DNA from: Candidatus Koribacter versatilis Ellin345
GTDB lineage: Bacteria; Acidobacteriota; Terriglobia; Terriglobales; Acidobacteriaceae
NCBI RefSeq assembly: GCF_000014005.1
Contig: NC_008009.1
Coordinates: 2,666,001-2,730,000, forward strand
Direction of reading: 5' to 3'
Length of the DNA: 64,000 bases
Each line of letters begins with the position of its first letter. Within the stretch, counting starts at the first letter, position 1. A program made the translations under genes and the position numbers. This document shows positions 32,183 through 40,945 of this stretch, piece by piece. Under the pieces are notes generated by a model. That model saw only the letters and a program-made list of their open reading frames with translations. It was not told the DNA's origin and made no database searches.

Positions 32183-32284
32183 GTTAGGTTGTTAGGAGTT
32201 AGGTTCATAGGATTTAGCGGTCATCGCATCCACCGTCACGCCTCCGAACCCTGATCCACACAACCTAATTCCTAACAACCTAAC
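32183..32284. repeat. Near-perfect inverted repeat element, about 100 bp
   Basis: Arms of 23 bases (32183-32205 and 32262-32284) match at 22 of 23 positions as reverse complements; each arm repeats a 'GTTAGGTT' and 'GTTAGG' unit. The 56-base interior (CGGTCATCGCATCC...) has no open frame. It lies between iscS and gltA and is unrelated in sequence to the element at 15375-15538. Confidence 0.7.
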
Positions 32285-32302
32285 GCCTTATTAGGATTCG
32301 GC

Positions 32303-32334
32303 CAAAGCAAAAGGCCCGCCGTTCGGGCGGGCCT
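32303..32334 (-). terminator. Intrinsic terminator of gltA
   Basis: AGGCCCGCC (32312-32320) pairs over 9 bp with GGCGGGCCT (32326-32334); the minus strand continues TTTGCTTTGG. It lies 21 bases past the gltA stop. Confidence 0.88.
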
Positions 32335-32354
32335 CTCGTAAAACCATGGAATGT

Positions 32355-33497
32355 CTATGCGCGCTGGTCCATCTGCGTGTATGCCGTCGGATGCTTCGGA
32401 CCGACGTAATCTGCGCGCGGACGGATCAGGCGGTTGTCATCCAACTGCTCGATGACGTGCGCTGACCAGCCTGAAACGCGCGAGACTGCGAAGATTGGCG
32501 TGAACAGGTCCACATCAATGCCAAGCATGTGGTATGTAGAAGCCGAATAGAAATCAACGTTGGCGTTGAGCTTCTTTTCCGACTTGATGAACTCCTCGAT
32601 GGCGCGGGAGTTCTCGAACCACTTGATCTGGCCGCTGGAGTAACCGAGGTCACGCGACATCTGGCGCAAGTGCGTGGCGCGCGGGTCTTCGGTGGTGTAC
32701 ACGCGATGGCCGAAGCCGGGAACCTTTTTCTTCTGCGCCAGCATGCCCTTGATGTACTCGACCGGGTCGGCGCCAAGCTTGTCAATTTCGTCGAGGATGC
32801 GGAAAACAGCTTCGTTCGCGCCACCGTGCAGCGGACCCTTCAGCGCGCCAATTCCGGCGGTCACGGCCGAGTGCATGTCGCTGAGCGTCGCGGCCACTAC
32901 GCGGGCAGCAAACGTCGAGGCGTTTAGCTCGTGGTCAGCTTGCAGGATCAGCGCGATGTCGAGCGCCTTTTCCGCGCTCTTGCTCGGGACTTCGCCCGAG
33001 AGCATGAGCAGGAAGTTGGCGGCATGTGACAAAGTGCGGTCCGGTTCAACCAGCGGCTTGCCTTTGCGGATGCGGTCGTAAGCCGTGACGATCATCGCCA
33101 TTTGAGAGGTCAGGCGGATGGCCTTGCGCACGTTGGTGTCGTGATCGTTGTTCTTCTCTTCGGGGTCCCACAACGCCGTGGCCGAGACCACGGTGCGGAG
33201 CACGTCCATTGGCAGAGCGTGCTTGGGGGCCTGGCGCAGGATGCTGATCACCGAGGCGTCGAGCTTGCGCTCGCGGGCCATGTTCAGCTTCAGTTCCTGC
33301 AGCTCGGTGCGGTTGGGCAGCTTGCCGAACCAGAGGAGGTAGCAGACTTCCTCGAAGTTGGAATTGTCGGCCAGTTCGTGGATATCAATGCCGCGGTACG
33401 CCAGGATTCCAGCGTCTCCATCGATGTAGCAAATGCTGGATGGCCCGGCGATTACGTCTTCCAAACCCTTGGTATATGTAGGCGTCGTTGTGGACAT
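32355..33497 (-). CDS. gltA: Citrate synthase
   Basis: First step of the TCA cycle: acetyl-CoA plus oxaloacetate to citrate. 380 residues, the short dimeric (type I-like) form. Catalytic residues are visible: H224 in 'GPLHGGANEA', H264 in 'PGFGHRVY' and D315 in 'NANVDFYSAS'. 'SRVSGWSAHVIEQ' and 'RPRADYVG' give the substrate arginines at the C-terminus. It is monocistronic with its own terminator. A 2-methylcitrate synthase is an alternative for short enzymes, but no prp genes are near. Confidence 0.93.
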   Translation of the reverse strand: MSTTTPTYTKGLEDVIAGPSSICYIDGDAGILAYRGIDIHELADNSNFEEVCYLLWFGKLPNRTELQELKLNMARERKLDASVISILRQAPKHALPMDVLRTVVSATALWDPEEKNNDHDTNVRKAIRLTSQMAMIVTAYDRIRKGKPLVEPDRTLSHAANFLLMLSGEVPSKSAEKALDIALILQADHELNASTFAARVVAATLSDMHSAVTAGIGALKGPLHGGANEAVFRILDEIDKLGADPVEYIKGMLAQKKKVPGFGHRVYTTEDPRATHLRQMSRDLGYSSGQIKWFENSRAIEEFIKSEKKLNANVDFYSASTYHMLGIDVDLFTPIFAVSRVSGWSAHVIEQLDDNRLIRPRADYVGPKHPTAYTQMDQRA

Positions 33498-33777
33498 AAA
33501 TTCTCTTCTCGAACCACTCGAAATGAAGGACCTTCAGAAACTCTGTTCCCTATTAGGATGCGGTACCAATGCGGGAACGCAACCGACTTTTATACCCTAT
33601 TTGCCCTTGCCGTTTCCAACCGGCATCGCGTAAGTGACAAATCTGTACGCCGTTTCCCGATTTTGGCCGCCATCTCACGCCGCATTTGTGGCCCCGCCTG
33701 CGGCTGCGTTATAAACATAAGTTCTATTACCTAGGGCCTCTCGCGCTGTGAGGTCCATCACATACCGAGGTACTTTC

Positions 33778-35883
33778 GTGTATCTGTGCCGGGTCCCCTG
33801 CAAGCTCCTCTCCCTCCTCGTTATTGCCTTCTGCACTTTTACGACTTTCGCACAAGCCGATGAAGGCATGTGGCTTTTCACCAACCCGCCTACGGCGGCG
33901 ATCCAGAAGAAATATGGCTTCGCCATCACCCAGGAATGGCTGGACCACCTCCGGCTGTCTTCATCGCGCGCGCCGGGCGGGTCGAGTGAGTTCGTTTCGC
34001 CCGACGGACTGCTGATGACGAACCATCACGTGGCGCAGAGCTGCATCCACGACCTTTCGAGCGGCGGCAAGGACTACATGAAGGACGGCTTCTACGCTGC
34101 GACGCGCGAGCAGGAACCGAAATGCCCGGGTATCGAGTTTCTTGTGCTGACGGATATCAAAGACGTCTCGGAACAGATCCACTCGGCCGTGAAGGCGCGC
34201 ATGGCCTCCGCGGAATCCGGCAAAGCCACGCGGCAGGCGATGTCGGCCGCCGAGAAAGCCTGCTCTACCGAGGGCTTCAAGTGCGACGTCGTGACGCTCT
34301 ACGCGGGCGCGATGTATCACCTTTACAAGTACAAGAAGTACACCGACGTCCGGCTGGTGTTCGCGCCTGAGTTCCAAATGGCGTTCTTCGGCGGCGATCC
34401 TGACAACTTCACCTTCCCTCGCTACGACCTCGACATTACGTTCTTCCGCATGTACGAGAACGGTAAACCGGCGCATACCGAAAACTATCTGAAGTTTGCC
34501 AAGAAGGGCGTGAAGGAGGGCGACCTACTCTTCGTGAGCGGGCACCCCGGTCGTACCAGCCGCCTGCTGTCCATCGCCGAACTTGAGTACCTGCGCGACG
34601 TGCAGTATCCGTGGCAGATCAAGAACCTGACCCGTCGCGTCAACCTGCTGCTTGCGTTTTCGAAGGAAGGAGCTGAGCAGGCGCGCGAAGCCGAGCACGA
34701 TCTGTTCAGCTTCCAGAATTCGCAGAAGGCCCTCACCGGCTACAACACGTTCTTCGCGAACAAAGAAGGCTGGGCGAAGAAGCAGGCTGACGAAAAACAG
34801 TTCCGCGATTACGTAAAAGCCCACGCCGAACGCGAGAAAGAATTTGGCGATCCGTGGACTGAGGTGAATCAAGCCGAGGGCACGCAGCGCGGGATGTTCT
34901 TCGATTACCAGTACGTCGAAATGCTCGCCGGGCTGCGCGGTTCGCTGGCTGCCGACGCGCGATTCATCGTCCGTGCAGCTCAGCAGCGGACCTTGCCGAA
35001 TGACCAGCGCCTTCGTGGCTATACCGACTCTGCCCTGGCGACGCGCGAGCAAGAGCTGTTCTCCGACGCGCCCGCGTACAAAGACCTGAACAAAGCAATG
35101 CTGGCGGACAGCCTCGCCGATATGCAGGAACAGGAACCGAAGAATCCGTCGTTGCTGAAAGTGCTTGCCGGGAAATCCCCGAAAGACCGCGCGGCAGAAT
35201 TGATTGACGGCAGCAAGCTCGACGACGCGGCCTACCGCAAGAAACTGTACGACGGCGGATTGAAGGCGGTGGAAGAAAGTACCGATCCGCTGGTCGTGAT
35301 GATGCGCAGCATCGAACCGCAGGCGCTCGCGCTTCGCCAGAAGTTCGACGACGAAGTGGATCCGAAGCTCCGCGATGGCGGGGCGAAAATCGCGAAAGTT
35401 CGCTTTGCGATCTTTGGCCAGACCCAGCCACCCGACGCCACCTTTACTCTGCGGCTGAGTTACGGGCCGGCGAAGGGCTACGAAGAAAACGGGAAACATA
35501 TTCCGTGGAGCACCACCATGGACGGCGCGTACAAGCACGCCGCCGATCACGGAAACAAATCGCCCTACGAATTACCGAAGAGCTGGATGGACGCCAAGGG
35601 CAAGTTCGACGGCAACACGCCCTTCGACGTCGTTACGACCGCGGACATTATCGGCGGAAATTCTGGCAGCCCGGTGGTCAACACCAACGGAGAACTAGTC
35701 GGCATCATCTTCGACGGCAATATCGAGTCGCTGCCGCTGAACTTTATGTACGACGATCTGCAGGCCCGCGCAGTGCACGTGGATTCACGCGCGATCCTCG
35801 AGTCGCTGCAGAAGATCTACCACGCCGATGCGCTGTACGAAGAAATCACGGGCGCTTCGGGTATCAGCGCGGCCAAACAGTAA
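33778..35883 (+). CDS. S46-family dipeptidyl-peptidase (DPP7/DPP11 type)
   Basis: Secreted serine peptidase releasing dipeptides from oligopeptides. 701 residues from GTG 33778, preferred over GTG 33748 because GAGG lies eight bases upstream and the signal peptide (CKLLSLLVIAFCTFTTFAQA) then starts the protein. Catalytic triad: His in 'LLMTNHHVAQSCI' (83-84), Asp in 'RYDLDITFFRMYENGK' and Ser in 'IIGGNSGSPVVN' near the C-terminus, with the helical cap between. Typical S46 length. DPP7 versus DPP11 specificity cannot be set without alignment at the S1 residue before the serine. The alpha/beta-hydrolase follows 97 bases later. Confidence 0.94.
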   Translation: MYLCRVPCKLLSLLVIAFCTFTTFAQADEGMWLFTNPPTAAIQKKYGFAITQEWLDHLRLSSSRAPGGSSEFVSPDGLLMTNHHVAQSCIHDLSSGGKDYMKDGFYAATREQEPKCPGIEFLVLTDIKDVSEQIHSAVKARMASAESGKATRQAMSAAEKACSTEGFKCDVVTLYAGAMYHLYKYKKYTDVRLVFAPEFQMAFFGGDPDNFTFPRYDLDITFFRMYENGKPAHTENYLKFAKKGVKEGDLLFVSGHPGRTSRLLSIAELEYLRDVQYPWQIKNLTRRVNLLLAFSKEGAEQAREAEHDLFSFQNSQKALTGYNTFFANKEGWAKKQADEKQFRDYVKAHAEREKEFGDPWTEVNQAEGTQRGMFFDYQYVEMLAGLRGSLAADARFIVRAAQQRTLPNDQRLRGYTDSALATREQELFSDAPAYKDLNKAMLADSLADMQEQEPKNPSLLKVLAGKSPKDRAAELIDGSKLDDAAYRKKLYDGGLKAVEESTDPLVVMMRSIEPQALALRQKFDDEVDPKLRDGGAKIAKVRFAIFGQTQPPDATFTLRLSYGPAKGYEENGKHIPWSTTMDGAYKHAADHGNKSPYELPKSWMDAKGKFDGNTPFDVVTTADIIGGNSGSPVVNTNGELVGIIFDGNIESLPLNFMYDDLQARAVHVDSRAILESLQKIYHADALYEEITGASGISAAKQ

Positions 35884-35980
35884 TCGTAGTGGGTGCCCCA
35901 TCCTATTCGGATAGCGGATAGGGTGGGGACTTTGAAGTACTATCTGTTGCGAATCCATTTCTCGTACCGGGGTTCTCCCG

Positions 35981-37048
35981 ATGCTTCGTCGTCTCTTGTT
36001 TTTTCTGGCGCTAGTCTCTGTCTCTACCCTGCTCGCGCAATCCAAGCCAGCCACCCAGGAAGGCGACTTCGTCCTTCACGACTTCACCTTCCGCTCCGGC
36101 GAAAAGCTTCCCGAAGTTCGCATGCACTACACCACGCTTGGCAAGCCAGCGAAAGATGCGAGCGGCCGCGTGACCAACGCCGTGCTCATCTTGCACGGGA
36201 CTGGCGGCTCCGGCGCACAATTTCTGCGTGCGCAATTTGCAGACGTCCTCTACGGGCCCGGGAGGTTGCTCGATGCCACCAAGTACTTCATCGTCCTACC
36301 CGACAACATCGGCCACGGCAAATCCAGCAAGCCCAGCGATGGTCTCCACGCTCGGTTTCCGCAATACGACTACGACGATATGGTGCTGGCGCAGCACGAA
36401 CTGCTGGAAAAGGGCCTCGGTGTGAATCACCTTCGCTTGATCCTTGGCACCTCGATGGGCTGCATGCACTCGTGGGTCTGGGGAGAGACGTATCCCGATT
36501 TCATGGACGCGATGATGCCGCTCGCGTGCCTGCCGGTGCCGATCGCGGGACGCAATCGAATCTGGCGAAAGATGATCATCGATGGCATCAAGAACGATCC
36601 GGAGTGGAAGAACGGCGACTACACCACGCAGCCACACGCGGGTATCGAGATTGGCACCGACTTCCTCATCATCGCCGGCAGCGCGCCGATACCGATGCAG
36701 AAAGGTGAACCAACCCGCGATGCCGCCGACAAATATCTTGACGACACGTTCAAGCGGCAATCCGCCGGACTTGATGCCAATGACCTGCTCTATGCTGTCA
36801 GCGCTTCGCGCAATTACGATCCGTCGGCCAAACTCGATGCCATCAAAGTCCCCGTGATGTTTGTAAATTCCGCCGACGACTTCATCAATCCGCCGGAACT
36901 CGGCATTGCCGAGCAGGAGATCAAGAAAGTGAAGCGCGGCAAGTTCGTTCTCATTCCCGCCTCCGACCAAACGCACGGACACGGCACACATACGTGGGCT
37001 GTCATCTGGCAGAAATATTTGAAGGACTTGCTGGAAGAATCGAAGTAG
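35981..37048 (+). CDS. Exported alpha/beta-hydrolase, MetX (homoserine acetyltransferase)-like
   Basis: 355 residues with a signal peptide (LLFFLALVSVSTLLAQ), so it is not a cytosolic methionine enzyme despite its MetX-type fold: N-terminal 'VRMHYTTLGKP', 'AVLILHGTGGS', 'YFIVLPDNIGHGKSSKPSDG', nucleophile S158 in 'LGTSMGCMHS', acid in 'VNSADDFINPP' and His in 'SDQTHGHGTHTW'. Probably a periplasmic esterase or peptidase-like hydrolase; the substrate is unknown. It may be co-transcribed with the S46 peptidase. Confidence 0.87.
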   Translation: MLRRLLFFLALVSVSTLLAQSKPATQEGDFVLHDFTFRSGEKLPEVRMHYTTLGKPAKDASGRVTNAVLILHGTGGSGAQFLRAQFADVLYGPGRLLDATKYFIVLPDNIGHGKSSKPSDGLHARFPQYDYDDMVLAQHELLEKGLGVNHLRLILGTSMGCMHSWVWGETYPDFMDAMMPLACLPVPIAGRNRIWRKMIIDGIKNDPEWKNGDYTTQPHAGIEIGTDFLIIAGSAPIPMQKGEPTRDAADKYLDDTFKRQSAGLDANDLLYAVSASRNYDPSAKLDAIKVPVMFVNSADDFINPPELGIAEQEIKKVKRGKFVLIPASDQTHGHGTHTWAVIWQKYLKDLLEESK

Positions 37049-37182
37049 TTTGGCAGATCTCCGATGAACTACCGAGAACACTACGAGTAAAGTACCGTTG
37101 TTTGTTCTACGGTAATTTTCGGCTGTAACATTCACAATCGCGTAATCAGTGTGCAGCTACTCTCGCCGCGAGGTGAATCGAG

Positions 37183-38652
37183 TTGCGATACATTGTTGCG
37201 CTGCGCCTGTTTCTTTTTGTTGGGATATTTACTTGCTTCTCACATGCTCAGGCCGGTGACGATTTCACAATCGCCGCGCTGCCCGATACGCAGTTCTACT
37301 CCAAGTCCTATCCGCAGATCTTCGCAGCGGAAACGGAGTGGATCCTGAACAACTCGGTTCCGCAGAACATCAAGTTCGTCGTTGGCCTGGGCGATATTGT
37401 GGACGGCGGCGGCGAGGTTTCGCAGTGGCAGAACGCCGATTCGGCCTACAACATCCTCGATCGCAAGATTCCCTTCCTGCCCACCATCGGTAATCACGAT
37501 TATGATCGCAATAATCCGGCGGGCCGGACCGGATCTACGGTTAACTACAACAACTTCTTTGGACCAGCCCGTTTCAGCGATCGCGCCTGGTACAAGGGCA
37601 GCTATCCTGCAGGCAGCAACGAGAACTTCTATGCCGCTTTCACTATCGGGTCGCATAACTATCTTGTCGTAGTGCTCGAAGTGTTCCCACGCGATTCCTC
37701 GTTACAGTGGGCGGCATCCATCATCCAATCCCATCCGACCTATGACGTCATCGTGGTCACACACGCCTACACGTTCTACAACAACACGCGTATGGACCAC
37801 TGCGATGAAAACAGCGCCGGCACGTTTGGCGTGAGCCAGGACAACGACGGTGAGCAAATCTGGGAGAAACTGGTCAGCAAGTACTCCAATATCGTGATGG
37901 TGCTGAGCGGCCACGTGGTGGAAGGCGATGGCACCGGCCGGCGCAGCGATTTCGGAGTGAACGGCAACCTGGTGAATCAAATCCTCGCCGACTACCAGTC
38001 CTATCCCAATGGCGGCAACGGCTACATTAGGCTGATCACGGTTAGCCCGTCGAAGAACACGGTATCGGTGAAGACCTATTCGCCCTATCTCAACAGATAC
38101 ATGACCGACGACCACAACCAGTTCACGGTGGCATACAAGAACAACGGTTCCCTGCGAGGCGGCAACGGCGCGATCAGCGGTGTCGTCAAGAACGTTGCCG
38201 ACTGCTCGCGGGTGTCAAATGCAGCCATCGTGAGCACTGCCGGGAATGCCACTACCGATAGCTCAGGCTCATTTTCGATCGACACAACGGGGCCGAAGAC
38301 CTATCAATTGGGTGAAAACCTCACCGGATATGGTATGGCCTATGGGGGCACCGGTGCGACGGTCGTCCCCGGGCAGCCCTCGCCGATAAAAGTTTTCGTC
38401 TCGACCGAGGGCATGCTGCGCGGCCAGGTCACGCTCAACGGGGCGCCGGTTGCTAACGCCACCGTGTTCATCTCCGGTGGCTCGCTGCGCACGTGGACAA
38501 CCGTAACGACCGCCGGCGACGGCAGTTATAACGCCGGGTGGCTTCCCTTCGGTAGTTATACGATTACCGCAACCACGCCGTCGGGTATGCAACTTCACAG
38601 CTCAGCGACGGTGCAGGTCGGCATCAGCAACACCAGCAACATAGGAAACTGA
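37183..38652 (+). CDS. Secreted metallophosphoesterase with C-terminal CarboxypepD-reg-like domains
   Basis: 489 residues from a TTG at 37183 (GAGG ten bases upstream); signal peptide 'LRLFLFVGIFTCFSHAQA'. The N-terminal 320 residues are a calcineurin-type phosphoesterase: 'IAALPDTQFY', 'VGLGDIVDGG', 'PTIGNHDYD', 'VVTHAYTFYNN' and 'VLSGHVVEGDG' provide the two-metal ligands. The usual D-x-H is D-T-Q here. Two carboxypeptidase-regulatory-like beta-sandwiches follow ('GAISGVVKNVADCSRVSNAAI' and 'GMLRGQVTLNGAPVANATVF'), probably for surface attachment. Substrate unknown. Confidence 0.88.
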   Translation: MRYIVALRLFLFVGIFTCFSHAQAGDDFTIAALPDTQFYSKSYPQIFAAETEWILNNSVPQNIKFVVGLGDIVDGGGEVSQWQNADSAYNILDRKIPFLPTIGNHDYDRNNPAGRTGSTVNYNNFFGPARFSDRAWYKGSYPAGSNENFYAAFTIGSHNYLVVVLEVFPRDSSLQWAASIIQSHPTYDVIVVTHAYTFYNNTRMDHCDENSAGTFGVSQDNDGEQIWEKLVSKYSNIVMVLSGHVVEGDGTGRRSDFGVNGNLVNQILADYQSYPNGGNGYIRLITVSPSKNTVSVKTYSPYLNRYMTDDHNQFTVAYKNNGSLRGGNGAISGVVKNVADCSRVSNAAIVSTAGNATTDSSGSFSIDTTGPKTYQLGENLTGYGMAYGGTGATVVPGQPSPIKVFVSTEGMLRGQVTLNGAPVANATVFISGGSLRTWTTVTTAGDGSYNAGWLPFGSYTITATTPSGMQLHSSATVQVGISNTSNIGN

Positions 38653-38699
38653 TCCTGCAGCGCGTGTATTCTTGTTGGCGCGATGCGGGAGAGGTGGCC

Positions 38700-39077
38700 A
38701 TGAAAATTGTTCCGGTCATCAAGTGCAGTGACTTGCAACGGTCGCTGCACTTTTACACCGTGATACTCGACTTCGAACGCAAATGGCCCGGTTTCGAAGC
38801 GCGCGAGATGGAGAACGGAGTTATCGACCTGGTTCGCCAAGGTGCGGAACTCCAGCTTTCGCGGCATGCCGGCGATGGCGTGTTTGGATCGGTGAACCGA
38901 GTCTGGGTGAATGACGTGGATGAGCGCTACACGACGTTCCGAGCCCGCGGACTTGACACCACGCGCCGTCCTGAGTCTCCACTGCACACTGCGCCCGTGG
39001 ACCAGACCTGGGGATTGCGGGAGTTCGCCGTCACCGATCCCGACGGAAATAATCTCTGTTTCTGCGCTCCGCGCTAA
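38700..39077 (+). CDS. VOC-family (glyoxalase/bleomycin-resistance-like) protein
   Basis: 125 residues, cytosolic, one vicinal-oxygen-chelate domain. 'IVPVIKCSDLQRSLHFYTVILDF' is the typical first beta-alpha-beta unit, and 'LREFAVTDPDGNNLCFC' is the second-half signature seen in bleomycin-binding-type proteins. GAGAGG precedes the ATG. The substrate is unknown. Its last four bases overlap the 3' end of a second VOC gene on the opposite strand. Confidence 0.85.
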   Translation: MKIVPVIKCSDLQRSLHFYTVILDFERKWPGFEAREMENGVIDLVRQGAELQLSRHAGDGVFGSVNRVWVNDVDERYTTFRARGLDTTRRPESPLHTAPVDQTWGLREFAVTDPDGNNLCFCAPR

Positions 39078-39484
39078 TCATTCTCGCCATCCGGACTTGA
39101 AAGCACCACGACGTAACCGTCAGGATCGCGCAGCCATATTTCTCGATGGCGCGGCGCTGGGTTAAATTCGGGCCATTTGAGGACGGTGGCACCGAGAGCG
39201 CGTGCTCGGTCCACGGCGGCGTCGAAGTCACTGACCTGAAACCAGAGCACGAGACCGTGTCCGACCGGGGCGGCATCTGCATTGGTCAGGCTGGGGTGAT
39301 CATGCTCGTCCCACGCGTGGAGTTGGAGAACCAGTTGCCCCGACGAGAACACGCGATCGTAGAAGTCACGATGGCTGTGCTCGGGCATGGAGTCCGCCGC
39401 CAGGAGCGTTGAATACCATCGGCTGCTTACCCTCACATTGCGCACGGCGATCAACGGCTGGGCCTCCACACGCGGCGTCTGCAT
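39074..39484 (-). CDS. VOC-family protein, second copy type
   Basis: 136 residues from ATG 39484 with GGAGG nine bases upstream. 'PLIAVRNVRVSSRWYSTLLAAD' and 'REIWLRDPDGYVVVLSSPDG' are the two VOC half-signatures; His residues 'SHRDFYDRV' and 'LQLHAWDEHDHP' could bind metal. It is not a close copy of the convergent VOC gene, with which it overlaps by four bases at the stops. It lies 26 bases after the rhodanese gene and is probably co-transcribed with it. Confidence 0.85.
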   Translation of the reverse strand: MQTPRVEAQPLIAVRNVRVSSRWYSTLLAADSMPEHSHRDFYDRVFSSGQLVLQLHAWDEHDHPSLTNADAAPVGHGLVLWFQVSDFDAAVDRARALGATVLKWPEFNPAPRHREIWLRDPDGYVVVLSSPDGEND

Positions 39485-39510
39485 CGCTGCTTGCCTCCGC
39501 TGGTCTACAT

Positions 39511-39840
39511 TCAATACAGCGGAACTTTGGGATCGATAAAACGCGACCAGCGATCGATTCCGCCGGCCATGGACTGCGCCTTCTCGTAGCCTTGTTGGCG
39601 AAGCCACGCCGCAACGCTGAGCGAGCGCACGCCGTGATGGCAGACCACGATGACGTGGTCGTCGGGATCGAGTTCCTGGATGCGCGCTGGAATGTCGCCC
39701 ATTGGGATGAACAGCGTGTCTTCGATCTTCGCGGTGTCGCGCTCCCATGGCTCGCGGACGTCCACCAGCACCACGCCTTCAGTGCCAAGCAGAGGCTTCA
39801 CCTCTTCCGGTTGGATTTCGTATTCCAGGCTCTTGCTCAT
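39511..39840 (-). CDS. Single-domain rhodanese-like sulfurtransferase
   Basis: 109 residues, cytosolic. One rhodanese domain with 'VVLVDVREPWERDTAKI' and the active-site loop C67-HHGVRS (C-x5-S), as in GlpE/YgaP-type thiosulfate:acceptor sulfurtransferases; 'GGIDRWSRFIDPKVP' closes the domain. It leads a two-gene unit with the VOC gene. The physiological sulfur acceptor is unknown. Confidence 0.92.
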   Translation of the reverse strand: MSKSLEYEIQPEEVKPLLGTEGVVLVDVREPWERDTAKIEDTLFIPMGDIPARIQELDPDDHVIVVCHHGVRSLSVAAWLRQQGYEKAQSMAGGIDRWSRFIDPKVPLY

Positions 39841-39906
39841 GCGTTTTCCTTGCGCAGAAGCATACTCGGTTTTGCGTCACTCTGACGAATGTGGATAATG
39901 GCGGTC

Positions 39907-40884
39907 ATGCATCGTACCCTGTTCACCCTCATCCTCCTGGCATTTTCCATTTCCGCTTTCGCTGCGGACCCTGCGTACAAGTACTGGCGGATCGGCAGTC
40001 AGAGTGACGTCACCACCAAAACCACCGCTGGCTACGCCCTGATGGGTGGCGGCTCCGACCAGGACCCGGCCTTCAAATTCCTTTGCGACAAATCGGGCGG
40101 CGGCGACTTCGTCATCCTTACTGCCAGCGGCGACAACGATTACAACGACTACATCCAGAAGATGTGCAAGCAGAACTCGGTCGCGACGATTAAGATCCCC
40201 AACGCCGAAGCGGCCAACGATCCATTCGTGGCCGAAACGATCCGCAAGGCCGAAGCTCTCTTCATCTCCGGCGGCGACCAGTCAAACTACGTCAAGTACT
40301 GGAAGCCGAGCCCGATGCGGGCGGCGATCCAGGACCTGATTGATCGCGGGGTTCCTGTCGGCGGCACCAGCGCCGGCTTGGCGATCCTGGGTGAATTCAG
40401 CTTCGCGGCGCTCAACGACACGGCCTATTCCGAAAAGACCTTGAAAAACCCGTACGACAACACGGTGACGATCGACCGCGACTTCCTGAAGATCAACCAC
40501 CTGGAGAACACCATTACCGATACGCACTTCAAGAAGCGCGACCGGCTCGGGCGCACCCTGGTCTTTCTGGCGCGCATTCTGCAAGACGGACAGGCCAAGG
40601 ACATCCGCTCGATTGCGCTCGATGAGAAGAGCGCCGCGCTGATGGAACCAGACGGTACGATGACTGTCGTCGGGAAAGGCACGGGCGCGTACTTCTATCA
40701 CCCTACGACCAAACCGGAGATATGCAAGGAAGGCGCGCCACTGACATTCACGGGAATTGATGTGTATCACGTGCCGAACGACGGGACCTTCAACGTTGTG
40801 TCGTGGACGGGCAAAGGCGGAAGTGCATACACGTTGAACGTGAAGGACGGGGTGATTTCGTCGAGTTCGGGATCGAACTACTAG
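39907..40884 (+). CDS. Exported cyanophycinase-like S51 peptidase
   Basis: 325 residues from ATG 39907, which begins at a signal peptide (MHRTLFTLILLAFSISAFAA); in-frame ATGs at 39889 and 39898 add six or three residues. Flavodoxin-like S51 fold: 'YALMGGGSDQDPA', 'DFVILTASGDNDYN', 'ALFISGGDQSNYV' and nucleophile S155 in 'VGGTSAGLAIL'. Similar secreted proteins hydrolyse cyanophycin or isoaspartyl dipeptides; the substrate here is not determined. It ends before a bidirectional terminator shared with the Ig-like gene. Confidence 0.88.
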   Translation: MHRTLFTLILLAFSISAFAADPAYKYWRIGSQSDVTTKTTAGYALMGGGSDQDPAFKFLCDKSGGGDFVILTASGDNDYNDYIQKMCKQNSVATIKIPNAEAANDPFVAETIRKAEALFISGGDQSNYVKYWKPSPMRAAIQDLIDRGVPVGGTSAGLAILGEFSFAALNDTAYSEKTLKNPYDNTVTIDRDFLKINHLENTITDTHFKKRDRLGRTLVFLARILQDGQAKDIRSIALDEKSAALMEPDGTMTVVGKGTGAYFYHPTTKPEICKEGAPLTFTGIDVYHVPNDGTFNVVSWTGKGGSAYTLNVKDGVISSSSGSNY

Positions 40885-40895
40885 CGCATCAGAGT

Positions 40896-40935
40896 AAATG
40901 AGAAGGGCGTCTCGCGAGAGACGCCCTTTTTGCTG
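40896..40935. terminator. Bidirectional terminator
   Basis: AAGGGCGTCTC (40903-40913) pairs over 11 bp with GAGACGCCCTT (40918-40928), GCGA loop, followed by TTTG on the plus strand; it separates two convergent genes. Confidence 0.88.
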
Positions 40936-40945
40936 CTGCACAAGT

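Noticed and set aside
34525-35550. 341-codon minus-strand frame
   Set aside because: Antisense to the S46 peptidase gene, no start context or domain.
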